Part shown: in pieces, positions 22,695-36,240 of the stretch | How positions within the stretch are numbered: position 1 is the first letter of the stretch | Layout: the number at the start of each line of letters is the position of its first letter | Origin: Puffinus mauretanicus | Lineage: Eukaryota > Chordata > Aves > Procellariiformes > Procellariidae | NCBI GenBank assembly: GCA_023333565.1 | Contig: JAJKFH010003627.1 | Span: forward strand, 5,065,501 to 5,129,500 | Reading direction: 5' to 3' | DNA: 64,000 nucleotides | Program-made: the position numbers and the translations under genes | Notes under the pieces: generated by a model | The model's input: the letters and a program-made list of their open reading frames with translations, nothing else | The model's database searches: none | Told to the model about the DNA's origin: nothing

Positions 22695-25600
22695 TTGAGC
22701 TTGAGGTTGTCATGATCTTTTCCAAATAGCTCATTACATTTGCAGCTTCCAGGTGGGCTGGATGATACTTTTTGGTCTTTATTACTGCTTCTTGGATGAC
22801 TGGGATTTTCCCCTGATGTTCCTCAGCTTGATTGTGTGTGACAGTTCTGGCATTGTCTTGGCAAAATCGAGAACTGGCAGAGAAGTGCCTGAGCTAAGGA
22901 GTCAGAACTCATGCTACATGGTGCCTTTACTGACACCACACTGTTAAACTGCTCAGAAAGACAAGATAACACTTTCTTTTTCTTGGCCTTGTTGCCTTGA
23001 TCCAGTACTCACATGCTGAGGTGGGACTGTCAGAGCCCTGACAGCTGGCATGATGACACACGTACACGCATCTCTAGAGCTTATTTTTCAAGCTGACTCC
23101 TCAAAGGGGTTGAGGATGTGAATGACAGTGTCTGCCAGGCTCCACTGTACCTGAGTCAGCACCAGCTGTCTCCAGCCAGAAAGCTATCAATGATTGTTTG
23201 TTCTTCTGCAGGCTTTTCAACATGCAGTATGTGGTCTTCCACCTTGGCTATGCCCTGGGAGAGCTAGCTCATGAAGAGGCATAGTTTGGAAACAAGATTG
23301 CTAGTGTATTTATAGTTGCAGAGTATTCAACTGGTAATAAACCTGTCTTAGTCCTTGAGAGATATTTCAGTAGGAAGACTCTTTGGAATGATTTTGTTTA
23401 AATAATGCATCATGCATTCAGATGCAAAGGAGATGTAAAAGGCATCTTGCTAATCACATTGTAGTCAGCAGCCAGTTACAGCAACAGCATAGTATAGACA
23501 AGGTCCTCTCTGACAACTGTATACAATTATCTCATCTGGTAAATTTTCATTATTTGAACATGCCCAGGAAGGCATATTCCACCCATCTGTCAGCTGCTGC
23601 AGGCCAGGTCATGCACAACCCAGGACATGAAATCTTTAATGGCTGAGTGAAAAGAGAGCCTGAGCTGTGACATTCAAAGACCACGTACATGCTAGTAGTT
23701 ACTTTCCGGTTTTAGCATGTCTACTGTTCACAGGCCACCTTGTCAATTTGCCTGGGATCATAGTATTTAAAAGCAGAAGCAGCTGTGGGAGTATTTACAA
23801 TGGGAAGGATGATACTGAAATTCTAGCAAGCACATCACTGACCCAAAGTCCAGGTACTCTGCTGTAGGTGTTCATGCTTTCTCAGCTGGTGCAATTTTTC
23901 TTTGAGAAAGGAGCTTTCTGATGGTACCTGTTGTATCTAAGATCCATGGTCTTCAGACTCTTGCAGAGGTCTCAATGTAGCTGATGTGAAAGTCTGACTA
24001 TGCTGTGACCTTAATCTTTCCTTTGATACTTTTATAAGCTTCCACAGATGCAGTTACAGCATGCTTTTTTCCTGGCTGACATACACTAACCAAATACAAC
24101 AATCCTTTGAGGAATTTTGAATTCCTGGTGTTTTTGCAGCCATTTCTAGCTCAGTAAGAAGTCCCTTTTTTTTTTTCCTCTTGGACTTTGACTAGCAAGA
24201 TCTAAAGGGAGGTATATCTCTTGCAAATAAGATTTTTATCATTACAGTAATTAATGAAGAGACTGTAACTAAAAAGCTTCGATCAGTTGGTTCATCGAAA
24301 TGGTAGGTGGTTGAGACTCCTACACTCTCAGACTTCAGTATCCAAACAGTAAAAAAATAGTTCAGAATGACAGGCTTTACTGAAAAAAACAAATTTAGGT
24401 CAAGTATTTTTCATATCCTTGTGAAGCATTGGTATCTGTTCTTATAAAAATAACTTGTTGAAAATAATATCTCATTTATATCCTATAGAATGTGATGAAA
24501 GCAATTTGTTAGTTGCTGTGTGGTGGAACTCTACTGAAATAAATCCACTGTATCATGTATCCCAATTACTTTCATTCTAAATGCATTTCCAAAGAGTACT
24601 TTTAAAAACAGTCACTTAAAAGCATGCAAGTGATCAATGTTTCTTTGATTCTAACTGCCAGATAGTGAGTTGGGTAGTTATTTTTATCTAAAAGTTTTCA
24701 GTCTGCCCATACAACCTAGAAAAATGGTGTTTGTGATCAGGGAGTTTCACCTTGGAAAATAAAAAGGAGTCTACAAAAATACTGGAAACACATTTGCTGA
24801 GCTGCAAGAATTCTTTACTGGCTATAGACTGTCCATAAAGAAAGTATCTAATTGTACTAGACACACTTTGGAAACTTTCCCAGAGGAATAATAGATAAGT
24901 TAACGGAGCACTTTTTAATTTTGCAAAGTGCACTCTTCCTTATAATTTACTTAATATAGAAATTTAATGTACTGCAGTTTACTGAACAAATTACATTTAA
25001 AGTATTTCAGAGTTAGCTTGAAAGCTCTGCTTTGGTAGCCAGTTGGACTTTATTATTTGATTATCCAGATAAGGACAAGCAGTAACAAAGTTCTCTGTTT
25101 TAAGTGGTTCCAGGGATTATCTCTCAACCATTACCACTGTTAAATGCAGAATTTAAATTCCCAGGGGAAAAAAAAAAAAAAGTAATACAGTAGTGCTTTC
25201 CTACCTCTGCACTAGTTAATGCTTATTTTTCATTTGACCTAAATCTGAGAGGATTTCTTGTTTGTTCCATACCAGCTTTCATAAATGAACTATACCTTTC
25301 TGAAATAAAAAACTAAAGTTATAGGAAAATATAAGAATGCTAGAAATGAATATGACCAGAATCAAATGCCATCTTTGCATGTACTGCAGTCCAGCTAACT
25401 GAGAGTCTTTTCCATTTATTTGCATGAAACGTCACAAAAAACACCATTCTGGATTAGAAGTAACAGCATATATAACTTGTTTTCATTAAACCATTGTCAT
25501 AGACACGATTCATCATAAGTGATACTTGTGCCCTGCCCTCCTGTAGGGCAATCATGTAATTTAAAAAAAAAACCCCACAATTTGTTTTTAAAATTATGTT

Positions 25601-28250
25601 ATGGTTTTGTTATCAGACAACAGGTCAAATGAGTGTTTGTACTTGGAATGACGTAGACTGTGGCATAAATTATCATAGGCTCCAAAGCAGCTCATTAAAA
25701 AGTTTCATCTGTTACACGAAGGAGCTGTACCCTTCTTCTGTGTCAGAAGTAGAATTGTGGGCCAAAATCCTTATTATGGAGGTTTTTGCTCTCTTTTACA
25801 TTCCCTGGGATGGGCACATAGATCACTTGGAGGAGAGACTTATTTAAACTTTGTGAAAAGCCAGTGTAGAGAGCAGAATTTTGAAGTGTTGTTGAAAATC
25901 TTAGTGGCTAAGAAGATGTACTGCTGCATACTTCACATTTTGAAGTTTCCTATGAATGGTTTATTTATCAGGAGGAGTCATAGAAAAGATAGGGCATCAA
26001 AGAAAAGGAAGTATGCCTGAACCTTTTGGTGTCTGATACTGTTGTCTTCTACAAATGAGAGTTTGAAGTTGTACAGTGGTGGCAGCACCTGGAAAGAGCT
26101 TCATGGGATGTGGGAGAGGACGGCAAGAGGGCTGGATGAGGGAAGTACATGACAGAAGACTGCAAAAGCAGGCATTAATGAAACCAGTTCATCACATTAA
26201 TCACAAAATAGTCTTTGAGTCAAATTCACAGGCGGATGACAGATTTTGCGATGAGGTGCCTGTGGAGTCTGAGAATCATCAAACTGAAGAATGGCTCAGA
26301 CACTCGCAGCTGGGTACTTCCAGCTAAAAAAGACTACACTGGCAATTCCTCAAAATATCACCTGCTCTCAGAGGGTCTCACCACTATTACTCTTGAGTTT
26401 AGTTTCAGCAGTCCACTGACCGTTAACCAGATAATCTTGGCTTGACACAGAGCTGATTTTGATGACAGGAATGTTTCTGAAACTGAAGTCTGGAGGGGTT
26501 GTGTAGTCCGTTATCTCTGCAATGTGCATGTGTCCCTTCAGGCAAGACATGGGCTCTCCAAAGGAATTTTAGTAGACCTTCCTTTTGGTGAGGGATCAAA
26601 AATTCTAGCGATCAAATCTATTGCATGCTGCTATGGTCCAGGAGAAAAAAATAAACAAATGCCCTCCATCATCAAAACCTGAACAATGTTAGTAGGGCAA
26701 TGTCTAGACCTAGTCCTTGCTGCAATCCACATTGGGCTAACTGAAGATCTCGAACTCAGCTGATATTTTAGGCAGCCTTTGATCAATTTCCATGTGAATA
26801 TGTTCAGAAAACAAAGTGTAGTATTGGATGGTAATTGACTGTCCGTTTTATCAATGAAGGTAAGGAAGGTGAAGAAGAATTCACTATTAGGCAACCTATT
26901 GTATTCTTGAAGAAGAAAGGTCATATTGTTGTCAAATTGGGCCAAGGGAGGAATTGTCACTACTACACTTCTTTTACTGGAAGAGCAGATGTGGAATTAC
27001 TAAGAATTGGACCATGTTTAATATTTTTTGTGATGCAAAGCCGTTGAATTCTTAGAGTGAAATCAAGCTGTTTCCTGGCTGGTAGAGGGACATTGCTTGT
27101 GTATTAATAAGTATTCCAAATGTACATGATCAGTGAAGTAGGTAGGTAGGGTTTTTTCAGCACTCAGATCTGGGCAGTGCTGTTGTCTGCAGATAGATTG
27201 ATGATACATTTCAGAGTCTGAATAGCTCTTTGGTGTGAGACTTGATGGCTGGAGATGAAGAATTAAGTTTTCTTCATCTGGCATATAGACTCAAGATAAT
27301 CTCAGAGAAATATTTTATGCTTCTGCTTCATTGAAAAACATATATGTGCTGTTTGCTTTTAGCAGAAACATATAAACGGATAAATCAGTAAACAGCCTCA
27401 TGAGATTAACATTCAATTAATGGATGATTTCCTCTATACAAAGATTTTTATTAGCATTATGATTATTGGGAATAATTAGTCATAGAAGTCTATACTATCA
27501 TCAAGTTGAAGAACATGACTGGATCTAATTAAAGCTAATGTGAAGAATTGGGTATTGCATTTTGACTAGGATGGCAATGCAAAATCCCATGCTCTTGTCA
27601 AGTATGAGCTTCAGTGACATCATGTGGTCAGGACACACTTTGTTTCATTTGAAAGAAGGCATTTTCAAAAGCTAAGAATGAAGACATACTGCTTTCTGTA
27701 AACCATACATGTGACGTGAGCATATAACCTATGGCTATGGCGTGCCATCTGCAGGCGTCAAAGATCACACCAATGACACGGATCTCCTGGAAACCTTATG
27801 ATGAGAAATTAGAGAGAAGCTGAAGAAACTCAGTGTCCTTCTGTCTCATCAGGTGGTTCTTCAATTCAAGGAGGAACTAAAACTATTCTTCTAGACCAGG
27901 GAACAGCCAGCTGGAGGAAAGCAGCAGCCCATTTCCTAATAGTTCCTCAGAAGTGTGATTTTATTAGTGGAATACTGGAAGTAATTTCTGCCTACAGTTG
28001 TGGATTGAGTTAAAAACATAGTTAAATACAGCAACTTGTTATTATTCACAGACATGAAGAAGATATTTAAGGTAAAGATTATCATTAATTTCCCTGTAAT
28101 GACTAATGCTTTTGTATTCCCAGAGGCCTACCACTTCTTTGATGAAATACCTGCCAAGCTTTGGCTCACTCGAGGTTTTCTGCCATCTTAATGAAACTAT
28201 ACTTGTACTCCTTTCAGGGAAAAAAACCTCTTGATGATGTTGATACAATG
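22695..28250. other. unassigned stretch with raised open-frame density
   Basis: Compared with its surroundings this block looks less AT-rich and holds many short frames on both strands. Examples are minus-strand frames of 109 codons at 26631-26960 and 73 codons at 27063-27284, which share a reading frame, and plus-strand frames of 83-87 codons at 25.6-26.3 kb. No frame stays open and I recognise no family in any of them. Part of the left end may be decayed core of the hAT element ending at 22694. The rest could be an old pseudogene, another dead transposon or merely GC-richer unique DNA. Confidence 0.35.
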
Positions 28251-30534
28251 CACATGAAGTTGTTATAAAAGAAGTGAGATGAGCATGTACATAAATAGTT
28301 CAAGACAAAATCACTGCCCACAGCTGAAACTAACTTTTTTTTGGAGGCTAGAAAAGCTTAGGTCAGAGTTTTATTTTTTACCCCTATTTATTTTTTACCT
28401 CTAGCAAAATGTTGTAAGAGACAGTCTTCAGCCTGTTGGGAAGTGGCAAGTAAGATTCATGGGGAATAATCTCACAAATAAGCCAGTACGTAGATTTAGT
28501 GGGCAGATTAACATTTTGTGTAGCAGCTCATATTCCAAGCCATTATCCCCAATGAATTTGATTGCAAGGAAATTAATATAGCCCAGTTATAGTGTTAGAA
28601 AATTAATAATAATAAAAAAAATTGTCTTAGCGTTTGTTGCTTCTTCTGAGTTTTTTTCTTTTGATATGCACATAGTTGGTACAGACTATCAATTGTTTTT
28701 GTAGATGAATATTGGAAGTCATTTAATGAAACCAACTTTCATAGTCTTCCAAAGATAATCACATGTATATCCAAAGAAGATTGACTTCTACCTTTAACTT
28801 TTACATTAACATTTTTCTTTGTATTTAAAGAGTGTAATATTGGGACTGGCAATTTGAATGAATTTTGTATCATTTTGTGTAGGTTGCTACTGCTGCTGGG
28901 TGTTAGCAAGTGCATCACTAATATACATTTAGAAGTTTTGAGAAACTGAATTTTTAAACATTTTGTTTCTTTTCTAAACAGCAATTGTTGCCATCAGCTA
29001 TTTTTTCTCCCATGTTTTTCTCACAGATCTCCAAAGAAAAATTAATATTTTCAACTTGCATGAATCAAGATAGAAAGGTCTGAAAGACAGGCTTAGATGC
29101 CTAGAAATACCACTCATCTCATGAGTGTTTGGTATTAAAATCTACAAGAAAGTGGTGGAATGAAGGGTGAACAGATTTGAAAGCTCACAACCCAGTAAAT
29201 TCTAAAAATCTGCTCTTTCTTTGTTTAGATGGAAATTTCAGAGACTTGATAACACATCAACTGAGAGATAAGCTGGAGGTGTGAAACAGCTCAGTCTATC
29301 TATCTCCTTTTCTTTTTTTTTTTTACAACTCCTCCTTATTTTATTCAGGTGCATTTGCAGTCAGAAGCCTCTTATCAAATGTGTGCTTATATTTGAAAAT
29401 GACACACCTGCCCAGTATCTATGGTAACAAAGGCTCTCTTCAATCTCAGACTTCTTGGTGCTCTTTTCTGCCTTTTAATCCTCTGGAAGAATAGATAATA
29501 ACAAGTATTTTTAACAGTTTGTTTTAATTTCTGTTGCCATGTCTTTGTAAATTTTCTGTAATGATCTGAGCATCTTGCCAATATAATCTTTTCTCCAGTG
29601 ATTATAGTGGATTGGTCTTTTGTGATGATGCAGGGCTTTTGTTTTTCTCCTTGAAAATATAATTAAAAATGCAAGAAATGGTAAAATAAACATTGTCTTT
29701 TTAGAAAAGAAGAACGGCAATAAAAGAGTTATGTATAACCTGTATAATACTGCATCAAAGAATTCTGCTTCTGATTCTGACATAAGAAACTGCAGATCTA
29801 TAGGGATATTGCTTTAATCAAAATGATAAATAAACTCAAGTCCATTTTTTATTATGGACAACTGATCCAATGTACTAAGCTCTTTCCTCCTGTTGAAATT
29901 GATGAAAAGGGAGGGTTTAGTATCTCACAATATCAGTTAGCTTGGATCACTCTGCAGTGAATCAACACACCATGGAAAATAATCAGATTAATAACTTTCT
30001 GTTTATTTATAAACCCTGACAATTAAAAAAAATCAAAAACATAAGGTCTGTTTTTCCTCTTAAAACCTCTCTCACTCTTTTCAGAGTTATAAGTACAGCC
30101 AGTATTAGCTAAAGGAAAGGGCTTCAGTACCATCTGTTTTGCCTGGTTCTGAGATTCTTTCAGCAAAATCAGAAGACAGCCTGGGCATATTTTGAGTTTA
30201 AGTGGTACTGTTTGTACGTTCTTTTAAATCAAGGTGAAGAGACAAGTCCCCCTGTGGAGTTCAAGAATCACTTAGCAAACCAGATCCTTGTCAGAAAACA
30301 TAACAATATTCTTTCTTTATAGTGCACTCTATTCAAGGCTGCCTTTCATAAGACTACCCATAACATAAGGCTGCTATTCTTCAGTTCCTTCTGCTCTCCT
30401 ATTTCTCATTTGACAAGAACCTTCCAACAAGTGCAAAATCCTTCACTTCTAAGAACAGTCTTTCTATTAAAATGTGATGTAATCCTCATCTATGTCCTAC
30501 TTATGAAACCTCATAGACCTAATATACTTCACAA
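28251..30534. other. AT-rich noncoding DNA
   Basis: No gene or repeat family is recognised. T-rich homopolymers occur near 29316-29326, and open frames reach only about 90 codons. Confidence 0.55.
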
Positions 30535-30625
30535 AGGTCTATGGGTCAGATTTTGTCCCTAAGAACAGTGATGTAAATCTCAGTGAGTTCACTGAAGTTA
30601 CTGTAGATTTACACTCGCGTAGCAA
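30535..30625. mobile_element. ancient amniote palindromic repeat fragment
   Basis: GGGTCAGATTTTGTCCCTAA is followed by GTGATGTAAATCTCAGTGAG, TTCACTGAAGTTACTGTAGA and TTTACACTCGCG. This matches the common reptile and bird element with 'gtgtaaatc...gagttactccactgaagtcaatggagttac...gatttacac', whose halves are inverted copies of each other. TGTAAATCTCAGTGAGTT and its near-complement are still visible around 30573-30615. Confidence 0.55.
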
Positions 30626-31209
30626 AGCAGTGGTCTGCTCTGTTCGGTACATAATTCTTTAACCACTGCGTCATTTTAATAGGATGGTTAAGGATGTGAT
30701 GATTTATTATTTTGTTCTCATTACAGCACATCAAATTTGGATACACAATACGCTGGGATTTGTGTAATGTTTTAAGGAGAGAAGACATTCTGAAACAAAA
30801 TTACTGGAATGCATAGTTTAATCTAAGCCTATAGAGAGTTTTGCAAATGAAGGTGAATAACTTGGATGGAGCTGTAAAAAGAAAATCTGTAGAGGGATTC
30901 AAAGAGTAATACAGTCAAAGTAGCTGACTCGGAGAACAAACTTTGCAACAGTTTCTTGAACAGCTATGATCTGAGCAAGGATACATTCAGAAAAGACATG
31001 GTAAGGGTTGTTGTGACATTAGAAATGCAAAATAATGGCTGAGAGGATTCACATCTGCAAATAGCCTCTAGCCTAGCAGCTTAGACACTCAGCTGAGAGG
31101 TGGAAGGAAAATTTGGAATCTGTTCCCTGTTTGACTTCAGAGCAGTGGAGATATCCAATGGAGATTTTCCTGAGATTTCCCGAGTTCTAGGACCAACATC
31201 TAATAGATT

Positions 31210-31228
31210 TTAGTTAGTTAGTTAGTTT
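31210..31228. repeat. (TTAG)n microsatellite
   Basis: TTAG is repeated four and a half times in perfect register. Confidence 0.9.
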
Positions 31229-31812
31229 CTTAAGGCTAAAGAAAATCTACTTTGAAAACAACAGATCTTCTAACCTACTTTTCGTTCAGCTATCTGGCTG
31301 GGAAATCAATTATTTGCACATCTCTGTTGCACATATAATATGTCTCTTATTTCTCTTCTACTGCTAAATCAGCCTTCCCCATTGTAGATTGTTTCTTAAG
31401 TTTATGAATGATTTTCAAGTGTATGCAATGACCGTGGTGAAAAAGGTTAGGGCTGGACTGTGCTTGCATGGAGTTGGTCCACTCAGCTGGACCTTCTGGA
31501 GGGAATCCATAGCTGAGAGGTAAAAATGGGACTTCATGATGTCAAGGTTGTAGCACTGTCTTAGGTGATGCTGCTTCTCTCTCTCTGGTGAGCAATTTAG
31601 CTCACGTAGTGGCTGTGGAAGGCAGAATAGGTCAGGCAGGGGAGCATGGGTATTTTGCTTGCCACCTATGAGGAAACGTCTCTGTTCTTCTTCAGACATG
31701 AACAGCATTGATTACCACCTGATGCTTAATGTTCGGACTTTGCTGACCTTTGAATGGTCGACCTTTGTCTGAAGGTTGACCTTCAGGATTGAAGAGCAGA
31801 GGTAGTTTGTGC

Positions 31813-31902
31813 ATATAGTTGTATGTGAACATGCATATGTACATATATAGAAATATGTATATATTGAGTATTTATATATTTTTGTAACTATATATATAGA
31901 CT
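31813..31902. repeat. AT/TA-rich low-complexity tract
   Basis: About 90 bases of alternating ATAT/GTAT/CATA words with several short palindromes (for example ACATGCATATGTACATATAT). This is probably a decayed dinucleotide repeat. Confidence 0.7.
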
Positions 31903-32390
31903 GCACTTTATCACTTTTGTTTAGTTTCTACTTTTGTATTACAGAGTCCATGGAGGGTAGTGATAACAGGGAGCAAAGGTCAAAAATATTAATAGAATTG
32001 TTTAATATTATAAAAGAATTATGTTTTTCAAGGTTATTCTAATATCCTAGTCAATAGTAATACCATCACAGTGTCTTCATGTAATCAGGTTATGCTTAAT
32101 AAAATATAGTGCTGAATACTCGAAATGAAGATGGAATAGGAGAGGAAGATTGTGATAAAGAAAGTAAAGTTGTCATCATCATTTTATCAAATAATATCTA
32201 CCGAACAATGGCAAGGCTCCACATAGGCTCAGTGGCCTGATGCACAGAGGTCATCCAGAGATAACGTCCTTCTCCATCACCATTTCAATTACCCGGTTGT
32301 TTTCAATTTTCTTACGGAGTTGGCACGCATTTTAGAAGCCATGGGGCTTACTGCTTGGAGGAAGACAAATTCTCTTCATTCAAAATACAA

Positions 32391-32530
32391 AATCATAGAA
32401 TAGCCCAGGTTGGAAGGACCTTGTGAGAACCCTTTTGTGGGAAAGGGAGCTTAGATGAGATTATGTAGCACCCTGTCCAATCGCATCTTGAAAGCCTCCA
32501 GTGATGGGGAATCTAACATGTTCTTGGGGA
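32391..32530 (-). mobile_element. CR1 LINE fragment, minus strand
   Basis: AATCATAGAATAGCCCAGGT, then TTGGAAGGACCTTGTGAGAA, and after about 50 bases CTGTCCAATCGCATCTTGAA and AGCCTCCAGTGATGGGGAAT, match the reverse complement of the CR1 3' end. The 3' end is at 32391 and the element reads leftward. The middle is diverged, and the right edge is uncertain because weak CR1-like words (ACTCTTTCTTGAAAAAGCT) persist to about 32640. Confidence 0.8.
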
Positions 32531-35500
32531 GGAAATGAAACATGAAGAGCTATGCAGTTTTCCCCAGCTCTGAAATGTGGGTGTAAATACTCTTTCTTGA
32601 AAAAGCTGCTTGAGAGAAACTCCTCTTTTTTTACTCCGACACTTTCTACAGCCAAACAAGACAGCAATCCACAAAGAAATTTGTAAAGAAGACAAAAATG
32701 AGTGTGGAAGAAGCTGAAGACTGGCAGAACAAAGGAAATGGTATTTCTAAGGGGAAGAGAATGTGATTGCTTAGGAAATAATTAGACTTGTTACTTAATA
32801 AATAGTGTTTCTTCTATTTGTTATGTGGTTAGAGCTTGTTTGGTGTCTATGAGGAAATAATTGATTTGACTTTTAACAGATACTTAATGAGTTATAGAAT
32901 AGCTTAGAAATCTTCACACTGTGAATGGAATTGTTTTCACAGCTGATTTGTGAAATTTGTGAAGACAAGCCCGGAGTTCAAAACCAAAAATGAACTCCTC
33001 CTACATGGAAGGTTTATTTGGATCATTCTTCTTGCTCAGCCCACTTGTAGCAATTGGATTAAATCTTCAAGACAAAATGTTTCTTCCTAAGCTTAAGGGT
33101 GTTTGAGCCCAAGGTGCTGTTGTGAGGCTCCATTTGAAATTTTGTTTTACAAATAGTTTCATGCTGATTGACAATATCATATCCTCTTGCATAGAAGAAA
33201 ACGCGGGCACGCTAACTGCATTTTGGTGCACAGTAAATTTCTGATGGATGCACTCAGAGCCATGATTTTAAGCTTCACTATATAATTTTATCTTGGATTA
33301 TTAGCACATTAATAACACATAGAGTTTGGTTTTTTTAATTGCATGGAGACTACAAAATGCAGTGAGTACTTTTGCTGCATTTCTACGCCACTTTCAGCCT
33401 TGTTACTCTAAACAGAAGGGGTAAAAAATCTCTTTTGCAGGCTCAAGGGTTTAAATCTCACTAGGGAAAAATGTAACTGTGGTCAGTTACCAGGCTGTGA
33501 GTAAATGCTGATTCATTTGAAAGTAAAAGAAAAGAATCTTTTCTCCCTAACTCCAAATGTAAGGGAAAAGCTGGATATACAGTCTTTAAAGTAAAGGTGT
33601 TTTTTTTAATTTCCCCGCCAGTTGATCAAGACTTCAAGGCTGATTTGTAACTGATAGACTGTAAATTTTGGGAAATATCTATAAAGAATGAGGTTGCTTT
33701 TGCAGCATTTGATAAGAGCCTCTGTGGTGAACAGATAAATGAGAAAATTATTTTTTCTGTCACTATCCAGTATTAATATGTTGCACATGATTTTGTAGAT
33801 GCTACACATCTCTATAAGTATATGCTTTTAACCATGAGAAAAGGTTTTGCCAATAAAAGGAAATCTCTTTCTAATGGAACTAATAGATTGAAATGTGGGG
33901 TTTTTTTGTTCCCTCCATTTTAAAGGAAACCAAACATAATGCAAGCGAGGGATACAGAGAGTCGAAGAGAGTGACTGAAGGAACCAGTGTTTTCAGCACA
34001 CAACTATAAATACCGTAAATGCCATTTTTACTTGCTTACTGTGATTTATTACTTTTATTGCTGTAGCATTCAAGGACCTGAAGACCATTGTGCCAAACAC
34101 TGCTCAGACTCATGAAGAGCATTTACGTAGGCTGGGGACAACTCATGTCTTTGGTCACCAGTGACCAAAGGCATAGGGGTATCCAGTGAGTGGGAACAAA
34201 TCCAGACCATGGAGAGGAAGCACACATTTGCAGCAGTGGAGCACATTCAACTTTTGGAACAACTGACTTAGGAACATAATGGACTTCTCCACTATTTGTA
34301 GCCTTTAATCAGCCCAGTATCTTTTGTAAAGATACATCATTCCATCAAAAATTTTAGGTTTGATCAGAGATATGAGGTGATGATACGTGCTCTGTGGAAG
34401 GCTAGGTAATATTTTTAACACAGAAACAAAACACGCAAATTCTATTGTGTTTGCAATCTGAATATATCACTTGGTCACCCTTCTGTAACTGTTCTGTTCT
34501 TCAGAATAACCAAAATTTTCTTTTGGATAAGATGAGGGCCAGAAATGAATGTAGTAGTCCAGCTGGTGGGTTACAGATAACACGATCATAAAAATTAAAG
34601 TTATACTTCTGGTAATTAGGAAGTTTGCTTATTCTATCATTAATTGTGCAGCTGTTTAATTTAAATACAATCTGATTCAAAGTGTTAAAGTTTACTCCAA
34701 GCTGAACGCTACTGTTTTCCCTGCAGTCTGCAGCATTTTGTCAGGGAAATATAAAATTTGGAAATAAAAGGAAAACACTATTTTTTGTTTGCAAAATTAC
34801 ATGTTATGCCTATCTGTAATTTTTTTTAATAAAAGGAACTTGAAGTAATGCAATTATTTCTACTGGGAAAGCCCCTCAGGAGCAAGTTATACACAGTAAT
34901 TATGATTTTAGACTGAGCTGACATCTTTACTAAGTTTTGCATTATCTTACCCTATATTAAGTATGTTCAGTTTTTGAAGTGGGTGTTTCAAATGTCTTCT
35001 CTTAATTATCACTGTGTAACTGAAGAAAAGTACAAACTCTCAGCCCCATAAATGTGAAGACTGTTTTGATTTGGTTTGTTTTGATATTGTTTCTCACATA
35101 TAAATCATATAGACACATCTGCGACTGAAATGGGGATAAGCCTCCTGGTGTTATCTTATTTCTTAATTGTAGGCTCTCATTTTCCGAGGCATGTGTTGAC
35201 TTGGTCCTTTCCTTATCATGCCCTCCTCTGTTGTTTACTTGCTTATTTGCTGGCAAAGCTGCTTATATTTTAAACCTATCTAGGCAGAGCAAACTTTAAA
35301 AATGCATGTCAGATTTGTTTTAATTCAGAAACCATTTTCTTTAGCAGCACATGTAGGCTTGCTCAATTTTTTATTTTTTTTCCCTTTTTCACACTAGAGT
35401 CATAGAAATGCCTCCTCCAGATAACAGAAGGAGGCAGGTGTTATTGAGAATAGTCTTTGTGAAAAAGTGCAGCCATTATTAAAAATACTTTCAGATAAAT

Positions 35501-36044
35501 GTCAGTCTTTATACTTTCTGATATTTAACACAGATTTCAACTTTTTTTCTACTTGAGTACCTGTGGTGTGAGAGGGCTCTTTGAAACGAGCCGGTAGGAT
35601 ACAAACCAGAGCTGCTTCTGCTGTTATGCTACTAGTCCTGAAGTCCCAGACTGAGAAAGCCTTGCAGGATTTTGGATCTAAGCCGCATATTTTTCACCTG
35701 GCTATAATATTATTAGGAATAAAACCCTGTTGCACTGCCTGTGGTTGGATGCTCTTTCACCTTAGCACTTATTCGGAGCTTTCCACTTGATCATTGCACA
35801 GTATCGTACGCCACTTCATTTGCAAATATACTTCCAACTTTATGAAGATACAGTTTTTTCCAAAAAAGAGAGTGGTTAAAGCAGGAAGGACTAATGAGAG
35901 CAACAGGAGAAAGCTGATGCATTGGCAATGAAGCTGCTCTTCCCTCTCTTTTGATTGTCTTTCCTGTTTATCCATTATCAGGGATATAAGAGTAATTGCA
36001 TTTATAAATAATGTTTCATTTGATGATAGCAGCATTTTACAGAT
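32531..36044. other. AT-rich noncoding DNA
   Basis: No supported gene, RNA gene or clear repeat. Open frames are at most 88 codons and lack recognisable domains. Confidence 0.55.
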
Positions 36045-36240
36045 ATTAATTAGTTAAGACTAATAATAACAACCTGGGAAGACAAGTTAGTGCTACTATT
36101 TTTGTTTTGCAGATGAAAAGTGGGGTTCACAGAGGTCGTATGGTTTGCTACAAGGTTACAAAATGCATCAGTGTCAGAATCAGGGCTGAAAGATGGGATT
36201 GAACACTGCTCCTTTAATAGTGCCCAGTGACAAACCAGCC
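36045..36240 (+). mobile_element. MIR SINE
   Basis: The order TACTATTTTTGTTTTGCAGATGAAAAGTGG, GGTTCACAGAGGTCGTATGG, CAAGGTTACAAAATGCATCA, GTGTCAGAATCAGGGCTGAA and GATGGGATTGAACACTGCTC follows the MIR consensus closely (acagatgaggaaactgaggcacagagaggt, aaggtcacacagc, gccgggattcgaacc). It is the better of the two MIR copies here and includes most of the core and 3' section. Confidence 0.8.

Larger units (their letters stand above)
30626..32390. other. unique AT-rich noncoding DNA
   Basis: Nothing gene-like is supported. It contains the simple repeats listed at 31210 and 31813. A 97-codon minus-strand frame at 31415-31708 has no recognisable domain. Confidence 0.55.

Noticed and set aside
26631..27284. 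Minus-strand frames considered as dynein heavy chain or extracellular-repeat pseudogene
   Set aside because: Short word resemblances did not extend in order along any family I know; left unassigned.
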